The notes beneath the pieces are model-generated. The model did no database searches. It was not told the origin of the DNA and was given only the letters and a program-made list of their open reading frames with translations. Positions 6,972 through 13,178 of a stretch of DNA of 13,638 bases are shown here, piece after piece (the stretch's first letter is position 1; every line of letters begins with the position of its first letter). Location of the stretch: positions 1 through 13,638 of the forward strand of contig JAISTU010000032.1 in NCBI GenBank assembly GCA_031272415.1, written 5' to 3'. Made by a program: the position numbers and the translations under genes. This DNA is from Bacteroidales bacterium. GTDB taxonomy: Bacteria > Bacteroidota > Bacteroidia > Bacteroidales > WCHB1-69.

Positions 6972-7295
6972 TTTTTTTTGCATTTTCGCACCAAAATGTT
7001 CTAAAAAAATGAAATTTTTCCCCGTCCGAACCACGATTTTCATAAGATTTATAAGAATGGCAGGATTATATAAAAACCTGAAAGGTTTAATTTTCATAAC
7101 CGCAGGTCGCACTGCGTTTGACCTGCGGGGAAAAAATAAGTTCTGTCTTTCAGACAATGGTGGGAACACTATCAAATACCGCAGGTCGCCGTTACACTTT
7201 GACCTGCGGTTATGAAAGGTTCGTCCTTTCAGGGGGGGAATGGAGAGTGATTTTCATTTTTTAGAACGTTTTTATCCCAAAATGCAAAAAAAAAA
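6972..7295. mobile_element. Nonautonomous palindromic element (MITE/REPIN-like)
   Basis: The ends are imperfect inverted repeats of about 40 bases. The left end (6972-7014) reads T-run, TGCATTTT, spacer, AAAATGTTCTAAAAAA, ATGAAA. The right end (7295-7252, read on the minus strand) reads T-run, TGCATTTT, spacer, AAAACGTTCTAAAAAA, TGAAA. Within lies a second, nested inverted repeat: CCTGAAAGG with TTTCATAACCGCAGGTC at 7077-7108 against 7201-7232. Two local hairpins, CCGCAGGTC/GACCTGCGG, are at 7100-7128 and 7179-7209. The interior is richer in G and C than the flanks. Short open frames inside (for example 7009-7215 on the plus strand) resemble no protein family. No target-site duplication is clear because both flanks are runs of T or A. 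Confidence 0.6.
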
Positions 7296-7315
7296 TTACA
7301 CTATCACTATAAATA

Positions 7316-7356
7316 GAAAAAATGCAGGCTCAAAACCAAGGGAGTTCCAAGCCTGC
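7316..7356 (-). terminator. Intrinsic terminator after the MNT gene and its stub
   Basis: On the minus strand GCAGGCT (7356-7350) pairs perfectly with AGCCTGC (7330-7324) across a 19-base loop, followed by ATTTTTT. It lies 12 bases after the stop of the 14-codon stub and would end transcription of the nucleotidyltransferase unit. The long loop makes it somewhat weak. Confidence 0.55.
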
Positions 7357-7368
7357 GAGAATAGTATT

Positions 7369-7413
7369 TTATATTATTAACTTTTCTATTGTTTCCTGAT
7401 CTGTTAATCTCAT
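7369..7413 (-). pseudogene. 14-codon stub, possible remnant of a HEPN partner gene
   Basis: An ATG at 7413, six bases after the nucleotidyltransferase stop, opens a frame encoding MRLTDQETIEKLII before TAA at 7371-7369. The spacing is that of an operon partner. MNT genes are commonly followed by a HEPN-domain gene whose protein, as I recall, often begins with an M-x-LT-(D/E) pattern like this one. Nothing further of a HEPN domain (no RxxxxH motif) follows; a terminator and then the palindromic element come next. It may be a truncated relic, a tiny leader-like peptide or chance. Confidence 0.3.
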
Positions 7414-7419
7414 ATTCTT

Positions 7420-7734
7420 TTAATTTATTTCTATGCCTTCTTGTTGTACTTTTTTATAAAAGGGGGTAAAATCCCTTCTTTCCCATTCATTGATTGAATA
7501 TACCCATACATTTATTTCAATACCCTTTTTCAATCCGATTTGTTTAAAAGGATGCGCATAATTTATTTCATCATCAATAAATGTTGTTCTATTATTTAAC
7601 AGCACCAATAAATTCCATTCACTATCTTCTTTGGCATCACCACGTGCTTGCGCCCCAAAAAGTATCAACTTTTCATTGGGTAATAATTTCCGCTTTAATT
7701 GTGTTATCTCATTTAAAATTTCTTGATTCATCAT
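7420..7734 (-). CDS. MNT-type nucleotidyltransferase-fold protein with altered active site
   Basis: A 104-residue minimal nucleotidyltransferase (MNT, DNA polymerase beta superfamily) of the kind found in two-gene MNT/HEPN toxin-antitoxin modules, where active MNTs AMPylate the HEPN toxin. The family pattern GS(x10)DxD is recognisable at 27-41 but reads GAQARGDAKEDSEWN: Ser28 is replaced by Ala, and the two metal-binding aspartates by Glu39 and Asn41. The rest keeps the fold and the C-terminal WERRDFTPFYKKVQQEGI block. Catalytic activity is therefore doubtful. The ATG at 7734 is followed by a second ATG. No full HEPN gene is adjacent, only a 14-codon stub at 7413-7369. Read as a decaying module or a repurposed non-catalytic protein. 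Confidence 0.75.
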   Translation of the reverse strand: MMNQEILNEITQLKRKLLPNEKLILFGAQARGDAKEDSEWNLLVLLNNRTTFIDDEINYAHPFKQIGLKKGIEINVWVYSINEWERRDFTPFYKKVQQEGIEIN

Positions 7735-8285
7735 TCTTAATTTTTTTTAGATAAACGATATTTTTATATTTTTATTGTATTTACAAATAAAAATTTGAGA
7801 ATATTTTTTTTAGCCTGATTAAAAAAATCTGCATTTTGTTGAAAAGTTTTTTTTAAATTTGAAAAGTTTTTTAAGTATTAAAGAGTTTAATTAGTTGATT
7901 TTTAAGTATTTATAAGTGAAAAAATAGATAAAATAAAAAACTATTGAAAATCAAACCCTTGAAAAAAATAGGTTTTTGAAGTCCATTTTTAATCAATCTT
8001 TTATAAAGATATTAACATTTGAATTTTAAAAGATTGTTGAAAAATTCTGAAAAATATTTTTTTAACAATTTATCATTTTTTTTGAGGTACTAAAAGGCTT
8101 AAAAAACTAATAAATTCACTTTATAATTATTTAATTATCAATAAATTAAAATCTTTTAAACAAAATCAACAAGTCTAATCAATAACAGTATTTTCTTTAA
8201 AAAAATAAAAAAAATATTATAAGATAAATTTCCAACTTTCGACAAAAATGTGTAATTTTGCAAACACCTAAAATTTAGATTTTAT
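7735..8285. other. Very AT-rich divergent intergenic region (551 bp)
   Basis: There is no credible gene on either strand. It lies between the leftward MNT gene and the rightward histidine kinase gene, so it must hold both promoters; only the kinase promoter is recognisable. It is composed largely of A and T runs. Local structure includes a duplicated TTGAAAAGTTTTTT-like sequence near 7840-7870, repeated TTTTTAAGTATT near 7870-7910, and an inverted repeat CAATCTTTT (7994-8002) with AAAAGATTG (8028-8036). No DnaA boxes, tRNA or terminator was found. Confidence 0.6.
8253..8260 (+). promoter_or_regulatory. Likely -7 element of the histidine kinase gene
   Basis: TAATTTTG fits TAnnTTTG and is preceded by TGTG, like the other promoters in the window. 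The ATG follows 25 bases later. No convincing -33 element is seen, and the AATT block of the other four promoters is not present at the expected spacing. Confidence 0.45.
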
Positions 8286-9821
8286 ATGAACCCTTTTGGA
8301 CAAAGAAGAAGATTGATACTCATATTATTAGTGCTATCGTTACTTATTTTTCCGTTGATGTGGTGGTATTCTAACACTTTAATGGATAAAATTTTTAATT
8401 CGGAGCAGTTAAAAGTACGTATTTGGGTGGATGCTATTCACCGCAAAGCCGATTTATTAACATATAACACTAAATTATTTCGTGAAATTAGTGCTAATGA
8501 GAAGAATAATGCGGCTCAAATGGCAAAAGCATTTCATAAGTTATTGAATGCAAATCCCAATGAAGATATATCTTTTTATTTGGATTTTGTAACCGAAAAT
8601 AAAACTATTCCTTTGGTATTAGTAAATGAAAATCAACAAATTACAGATTTTAAAAATGTAGATACTGTTGATAAAATTATGCTCCAAAAAACTACTAATT
8701 TAGAAGCCACATTAAAACATTTACATTACAATCAAATTCCAATCAATTATTATTCCAATCGTTATGTATATTTATATTACAAAGAATCATTGATTTACAC
8801 GCGTTTGTGGGCATATTTTGATGATTTGATTAAGAATTTTTTTGATGAAATAGTGAATAATTCGCCGTCTTTACCTGTTTTGGTAACGGATAGTAATAAA
8901 AAAACGGTTTTAATTTCGGGTAATATTGATAAGGATGCTTTTAATACACCTGAAAAATTATCGGCAGTATTGGCGAGTATGAGTAATGAAAATTCGCCTG
9001 TTAAAATTCATATCAGCAATAGTGAAGGTTATGTTTTTTACAAAGAGTCAAATACTTTAAAATTTATTAGATTATTCCCTGTTATTCAATTATTTACGGG
9101 TTTTGTATTTGTATTATTTGTATTTTTATTATTCAGATATGCAAATCGTTCGGAGCAAAATCAAATTTGGGTAGGGATGTCCAAAGAAACGGCTCATCAA
9201 TTAGGGACACCGCTTTCTTCTTTGATGGCATGGACAGAAATTTTACGTTCAGAAAATGTTGCTAATGAAATAGTTACAGAAATTGAAAAAGATATTTCAC
9301 GCTTAGAAAAAGTTACTCAACGATTTTCAAAAATTGGGGCAACCCCTAAACTTGAACCCGATAATATAAAACAAATTGTATTGGATTTTGTGGAATATTT
9401 TAAAACCAGAACATCTTCAAAAATAGAATTTAAATTAATTTTTCCCGATGAAGATATTATAGCGAGAGTTAATAAATATTTATTTGAGTGGGTGTTGGAA
9501 AATCTTCTAAAAAATGCAGTAGATGCAATGGAAGGTATTGGTACTCTTGAAGTTATAATTAAAAATGACCCTAAAAAGAAATATATATTTATTGATGTTA
9601 ATGACACCGGAAAGGGGATAGAGCCAAAAATACAAAAATCAATTTTTATGCCCGGCGTAACAACCAAAAAAAGGGGTTGGGGATTAGGATTAACATTAGC
9701 CCGCCGAATTATTAAAAATTATCATAAAGGTAAATTAGAACTCAAATATTCACATTTAGGCAAAGGGAGTAGTTTTCGGATTTCATTGAGAAAAAATAGT
9801 TTATTTAAAATTTCAAAATAA
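8286..9821 (+). CDS. Membrane sensor histidine kinase
   Basis: A two-component sensor kinase of 511 residues that would autophosphorylate on His and pass phosphate to a response regulator. Domains in order: TM1 (about 10-29), a periplasmic region of about 230 residues with no family I recognise, TM2 (about 263-284), a dimerisation/phosphoacceptor helix with ETAHQLGTPLSSL (His304), and a GHKL ATPase domain. The ATPase has N-box ENLLKNAVDAM (Asn410), G1 DTGKGI (from Asp440), F-box SIFMPGVTTK and G2 GWGLGL (464-469). All catalytic motifs are present. There is no HAMP or PAS domain. The phosphoacceptor is followed by QLGTPL rather than E/D-L-R-T-P-L. No response regulator is adjacent, so it is an orphan here. 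It stands alone, convergent with mnmG. The signal is unknown. Confidence 0.9.
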   Translation: MNPFGQRRRLILILLVLSLLIFPLMWWYSNTLMDKIFNSEQLKVRIWVDAIHRKADLLTYNTKLFREISANEKNNAAQMAKAFHKLLNANPNEDISFYLDFVTENKTIPLVLVNENQQITDFKNVDTVDKIMLQKTTNLEATLKHLHYNQIPINYYSNRYVYLYYKESLIYTRLWAYFDDLIKNFFDEIVNNSPSLPVLVTDSNKKTVLISGNIDKDAFNTPEKLSAVLASMSNENSPVKIHISNSEGYVFYKESNTLKFIRLFPVIQLFTGFVFVLFVFLLFRYANRSEQNQIWVGMSKETAHQLGTPLSSLMAWTEILRSENVANEIVTEIEKDISRLEKVTQRFSKIGATPKLEPDNIKQIVLDFVEYFKTRTSSKIEFKLIFPDEDIIARVNKYLFEWVLENLLKNAVDAMEGIGTLEVIIKNDPKKKYIFIDVNDTGKGIEPKIQKSIFMPGVTTKKRGWGLGLTLARRIIKNYHKGKLELKYSHLGKGSSFRISLRKNSLFKISK

Positions 9822-10018
9822 GGGTTGCCGGATTTGTGGTAATTTATTTTGGTATTAAAAAGCAGAAAATAACTTTCAATTTTCAATTTTCTCCAAAAAA
9901 ACATTAAATTCTCTCAAAATCAGACCAATAATATTGTTTAAAAATTATTCTTCTCTATTGAATTATTTTTTTAAAAACGATATAAACCTCCACCAAGGGT
10001 AAAATTCTCATAAAACGC

Positions 10019-10053
10019 AAAAAAACAGCCAAAAATGAGGCTTCTGTTTTTTT
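10019..10053. terminator. Bidirectional intrinsic terminator
   Basis: Seven A residues plus CAGCC (10019-10030) pair with GG, a small bulge, CTG and seven T residues (10039-10053), around an AAAAATGA loop. T-runs flank the stem on either strand. It lies between the converging histidine kinase and mnmG genes and could end both. The GC part of the stem is short (about five pairs) and bulged. Confidence 0.55.
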
Positions 10054-10128
10054 ACGAAAAATTAACTCTATACGATATAATAGTAAAAAATATTTTATAA
10101 TTCATTGATAAACAGTGTGTTACAAAAA

Positions 10129-10144
10129 TGTTTCACGTGAAACA
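10129..10144. promoter_or_regulatory. parS-like centromere site, copy 1
   Basis: TGTTTCACGTGAAACA is a perfect 16-bp palindrome identical to the widely conserved chromosomal parS sequence bound by ParB. It lies 20 bases beyond the mnmG stop. With flanking bases it forms a 28-bp sequence (10118-10145) repeated in inverse orientation at 12034-12061, with one difference. Chromosomal parS sites usually lie near the replication origin. Confidence 0.88.
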
Positions 10145-10164
10145 TGGAGAAAATAGATTATTTT

Positions 10165-12051
10165 TTACTCATTTATTTTACTATTGAGCATAATTATCAA
10201 GACAGAAATATCAGAAGGTGAAACTCCACTAATGCGAGAGGCTTGTCCTAAATTTGACGGACGAAATTTGGATAATTTTTGACGGGCTTCTGTACTCAAA
10301 GATTGAATATTATTATATTCCCAATTAGGTGGAATTTTTATATTATCCAAATCGTTCATTTTAGCAGCCAGGTTTTTTTCTTTTTCAATGTAGTTTTCAT
10401 ATTTTATCACAATTTCAGACTCTTCTAAAACAGATATATCACACCTTTTTTTATCAATAAATTGTTGTAATAAAGCAGAAACAGAACATAAATTTTGTAA
10501 ACTAATTTGAGGACGAAGTAATAATTGGCTTAATTTTGTTTTTTGTGAAATTTCTGAAAGGTTATTTTGTTGTAAAAAAGGATTGATTTGAGAGGGTTCA
10601 ATAGATGTATTTTTAAGAAAAAAGAGCATTTCTTCTATCTTTTTTTCTTTCTTTTTAACCTGTTGAAATCTATTTTTATCAATCAATCCTATCTCAAATC
10701 CTATTTTTGTTAATCTTAAATCAGCATTATTTTGGCGTAATAAAATTCTATATTCGGCGCGAGAAGTAAACATTCTATATGGTTCATCTACTCCTTTTGT
10801 TATCAAATCATCTATCAAAACGCCAATATAAGCCTCATTTCTTTTCAATATAATAGGCTGTAAATCATTGATTTTTCGTGCTGCATTGATGCCTGCCATC
10901 AATCCTTGTGCTGCCGCTTCTTCATAACCTGTTGTACCATTAATTTGACCTGCAAAAAATAAATTTTTAATAATTTTTGACTCCAAAGAAGCATATAATT
11001 GTATGGGAGAAAAATAATCATATTCAATAGCATATCCTGGTTTTAAAATATGTGCATTTTCTAAACCTTCAATTTTATGCAAAGCATCAATTTGTACTTT
11101 TTCAGGCAAAGAAGAAGAAAATCCATTTAAATAATAAGAAAATCCACTCTCTGTTTCAGGTTCTAAAAACAATTGATGGCGATTTCTTTCCGAAAACCGG
11201 ACAATTTTATCCTCAATAGAAGGACAATATCGAGGTCCAACGCCCTGTATTCTGCCTTGAAACATGGGTGATTTTTCAAAACCTGTCTGTAAAATTTGAT
11301 GTACTTCTTGCGAAGTATAAGTAATCCAGCAGGGGAGTTGTTTTAATTTTGATTTTACAGGAACAAAAGAAAAACCACAATAATAAGGAATACTTTCTTG
11401 CTTTTCCATTTTTGAAAAATCAATTGTACGTCCGTCAATTCTGACAGGTGTTCCTGTTTTCAATCTATCTATTTTAAACCCTATTTTTTTCATTTTTTGA
11501 GAAATGTCATCGGCGGATAATTCTCCAATTCTACCACCGGAAAAACTAACCTCTCCAATATGAATTTTACCATTTAAAAAAGTACCGGTTGTTAAAACAA
11601 TACATTCTGAAAAAATAGTTTCCCCTAATTTTGTCTTTACTCCGACTGCCTTTTTATCTTCTAAAATAAGGTCAATCACGGTGTCTTCTCTCAAAAAAAG
11701 ATTGTCAGTTTTGTGTAAAATTTGTTTCCAAATGGCTGAAAATTGTTCTTTATCACATTGCGACCTTGGACTCCAAACGGCTGCTCCTTTTGATAAATTA
11801 AGCATTCTAAATTGAATAGAGGACATATCTGCAACCTTTCCTGTACAGCCTCCTAAGGCGTCTATTTCTCTAACAATTTGTCCTTTTGCTATGCCTCCAA
11901 TAGCAGGATTACAGGACATTTGTGCAATGGTTTCTAAATTGATGGTAATGAGTAGTGTTTTTTTCCCTAAATTAGCAGCAGCCGTTGCCGCCTCGCAGCC
12001 TGCATGTCCCGCCCCAACAACAATTATATCGTAATGTTTCACGTGAAACAA
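10165..12051 (-). CDS. mnmG: tRNA U34 carboxymethylaminomethyl-modifying enzyme MnmG (GidA)
   Basis: The FAD- and NADH-dependent partner of the GTPase MnmE, which installs aminomethyl or carboxymethylaminomethyl groups at C5 of wobble U34. The 628 residues are full length. The FAD-binding VVGAGHAGCEAA is at 11-22, the conserved catalytic cysteine of QMSCNPAIGG at Cys47 and that of GPRYCPSIEDK at Cys276. GGRIGE, PGYAIEYDY and AGQINGTTGYEEAAAQG (about 367-383) are family signatures, followed by the C-terminal helical domain. The start is TTG at 12051-12049. It lies inside the inverted repeat flanking the gene, and the parS-like site encodes residues 2-6 (FHVKH). The choice is supported because Cys47 then has the same number as in E. 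coli MnmG; a GTG at codon 4 is the alternative. It is last in the ATPase-ybeY operon, 17 bases after ybeY. Confidence 0.96.
   Translation of the reverse strand: MFHVKHYDIIVVGAGHAGCEAATAAANLGKKTLLITINLETIAQMSCNPAIGGIAKGQIVREIDALGGCTGKVADMSSIQFRMLNLSKGAAVWSPRSQCDKEQFSAIWKQILHKTDNLFLREDTVIDLILEDKKAVGVKTKLGETIFSECIVLTTGTFLNGKIHIGEVSFSGGRIGELSADDISQKMKKIGFKIDRLKTGTPVRIDGRTIDFSKMEKQESIPYYCGFSFVPVKSKLKQLPCWITYTSQEVHQILQTGFEKSPMFQGRIQGVGPRYCPSIEDKIVRFSERNRHQLFLEPETESGFSYYLNGFSSSLPEKVQIDALHKIEGLENAHILKPGYAIEYDYFSPIQLYASLESKIIKNLFFAGQINGTTGYEEAAAQGLMAGINAARKINDLQPIILKRNEAYIGVLIDDLITKGVDEPYRMFTSRAEYRILLRQNNADLRLTKIGFEIGLIDKNRFQQVKKKEKKIEEMLFFLKNTSIEPSQINPFLQQNNLSEISQKTKLSQLLLRPQISLQNLCSVSALLQQFIDKKRCDISVLEESEIVIKYENYIEKEKNLAAKMNDLDNIKIPPNWEYNNIQSLSTEARQKLSKFRPSNLGQASRISGVSPSDISVLIIMLNSKINE
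12035..12050. promoter_or_regulatory. parS-like centromere site, copy 2 (overlaps mnmG start)
   Basis: TGTTTCACGTGAAACA again, a perfect 16-bp palindrome, 1906 bases from copy 1. It overlaps the beginning of mnmG: the start codon is TTG formed with its first two bases, and the site is translated as FHVKH. ParB bound here would sit on the translation start region of mnmG and just after ybeY. Confidence 0.88.
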
Positions 12052-12068
12052 TTTTGTAACAATTTGAT

Positions 12069-12512
12069 TTATAAAGGTTTACGATAAAATCTTCTCAAAC
12101 ACCGATTTTCAGCCCTGCTCATTTGAGCAACAGTCTTTTTTGATTTATCAGTGTATCCGCAAAGATGTAAAATTCCATGTGCCATCACCCGCAATAACTC
12201 AACTTGCATAGAAACACCATACTCCATCGCATTCTCTTTGACCCGCTCAATGCTAATAAAAATATCTCCCCGCAATTTATGTTTTCTGAGTTCCTCACAA
12301 TAATCAAATGTTATCACATCTGTATAATAATCTTTATTTAGATATTGTTTGTTCATTTTCAATAAAAAATCATCGGAACAAAAATTGTATGCAATTTCCT
12401 CTAAAAATTTTCCTTCGTGGCGGGCGCATAAATTCAACCAACTTCTCAACTCCTTTTTGTGGAGAAGTGTAAATTTTATATCAATATTGGTAAATGTAAT
12501 GTTTGTCGGCAT
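12069..12512 (-). CDS. ybeY: Endoribonuclease YbeY (rRNA maturation factor)
   Basis: A metal-dependent RNase of the UPF0054 family that takes part in 16S rRNA 3' maturation and ribosome quality control. The 147 residues are the usual length. The central TDVITFDY (64-71) and RGDIFIS (81-87) are conserved family blocks. The zinc motif reads HGILHLCGYTDK (112-123). His112 and His116 are present, while the position of the third histidine in the usual HGxLHLxGYDH is Asp122, a variant I associate with Bacteroidota homologues. It starts 6 bases after the stop of the ATP-binding protein gene and is followed after 17 bases by mnmG, so the three are probably cotranscribed. Confidence 0.92.
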   Translation of the reverse strand: MPTNITFTNIDIKFTLLHKKELRSWLNLCARHEGKFLEEIAYNFCSDDFLLKMNKQYLNKDYYTDVITFDYCEELRKHKLRGDIFISIERVKENAMEYGVSMQVELLRVMAHGILHLCGYTDKSKKTVAQMSRAENRCLRRFYRKPL

Positions 12513-12518
12513 AAATTT

Positions 12519-12980
12519 TTATATTTTAGGTGATTGATTGATTTTATTGAGCCGATTTTGCATTAAATCTGCCGCTTTTAGATGTTTTTTTGGAAAAGAA
12601 AAAGGAATAGAAATCGAATATTTAACCATGCTCCCCTGATGCGAAAACTCCAATTTATCGGCAAGCAAACGAACTGCTGCCAATCCGCGCCCATCTACAG
12701 GAGAATTTAAAATGGATTGATAATCAAACCCTTTGCCCTCATCTCGCACACTAAATTCTAAACTTTGTTTATTGATATGACATTCTATATAAGTCTTTTT
12801 TTCTGCATTGAATTGATTTCCATGTACTATTGCATTTTTAGCACATTCATGCAAAAGAAAACTTAAAATGCCAAAATAATCAGTATCTATCTGATAATCA
12901 GACATAATTTGTTGCATAAATTCATCTGTTTTTGCCAGTTCTGATAAACTCGACCGTAATTCTATACCCATACCAAACAT
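12519..12980 (-). CDS. GHKL ATP-binding protein (RsbW/anti-sigma kinase-like)
   Basis: A 153-residue soluble single-domain GHKL ATPase of the HATPase_c_2 group, which includes anti-sigma serine kinases such as RsbW and SpoIIAB. Motifs: N-box HECAKNAIVHGN (44-55) with Glu45 and Asn49, G1 DEGKGFD (80-86) and a GRGLAAVR lid/G2 region (97-104). The function of the Bacteroidota members next to ybeY and mnmG is not established as far as I know; no sigma factor, STAS antagonist or phosphatase is adjacent. The start is ATG at 12980. A longer frame to 13016 would begin with TTG inside the promoter, and a second ATG (12971) is possible. First gene of the ybeY-mnmG operon. Confidence 0.8.
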   Translation of the reverse strand: MFGMGIELRSSLSELAKTDEFMQQIMSDYQIDTDYFGILSFLLHECAKNAIVHGNQFNAEKKTYIECHINKQSLEFSVRDEGKGFDYQSILNSPVDGRGLAAVRLLADKLEFSHQGSMVKYSISIPFSFPKKHLKAADLMQNRLNKINQSPKI

Positions 12981-13013
12981 ATTACAAAAAAAATTTAATT
13001 TATTACCAAAATA

Positions 13014-13050
13014 CAAAAATACACAAATTTATCAATTAAAAATTAAAAAC
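13014..13050 (-). promoter_or_regulatory. Promoter of the ATPase-ybeY-mnmG operon
   Basis: On the minus strand TATTTTTG (13021-13014) lies in AATT (13037-13034), nine bases, GTGTAT, with TTAATTTTTAATTG upstream; it is almost identical to the promoter at 6905-6936. The predicted start near 13008 leaves about 28 bases before the ATG at 12980. Confidence 0.6.
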
Positions 13051-13059
13051 GTTTTTTTA

Positions 13060-13092
13060 ATTGAGAATTAAAAATTGAGAATTGAGAATTGA
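13060..13092. repeat. 24-bp promoter-linked intergenic repeat, copy 2, with extra unit
   Basis: 13060-13083 is identical to 6944-6967, and a further GAGAATTG unit follows to 13092. It lies about 40-70 bases upstream of the operon promoter at 13014-13021, in the same relative orientation as the copy at 6944. Confidence 0.6.
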
Positions 13093-13178
13093 TAGGATTA
13101 GGACAATTTTCTCAAAAATTTACAATAAATTAGCCGTTTTAACGTTAATGTATTTATATAAATTTTAGGAAAAAAAGT

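Larger units (their letters stand above)
9822..10164. other. Convergent intergenic region between histidine kinase and mnmG
   Basis: This 343-bp stretch between two gene ends contains no credible gene. It holds a CAATTTTCAATTTTC repeat relative near 9877, a bidirectional terminator at 10019-10053 and a parS-like site at 10129-10144. ACGATATAA occurs twice (near 9977 and 10072) with no obvious role. Confidence 0.6.

Noticed and set aside
7009..7215. Plus-strand 68-codon frame, and a minus-strand counterpart at 6966-7175
   Set aside because: Both fall within the palindromic repeat element and show no family features; they are by-products of the inverted repeats.
7735..10164. DnaA boxes (TTATnCACA type) marking an origin next to the parS sites
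   Set aside because: No convincing match was found by eye in either intergenic region; TGTGGTAAT near 9835 and TGTGTAATT near 8250 differ at several positions.
12981..13016. Longer frame for the ATP-binding protein starting at TTG 13016
   Set aside because: Those codons overlap the -7 element and predicted transcription start of the operon.
13060..13092. ATTGAGAATT tandem units as a possible CRISPR or satellite array
   Set aside because: The units are about 10 bases, AT-only apart from one G pair, have no spacers of regular length, and occur singly elsewhere next to promoters.
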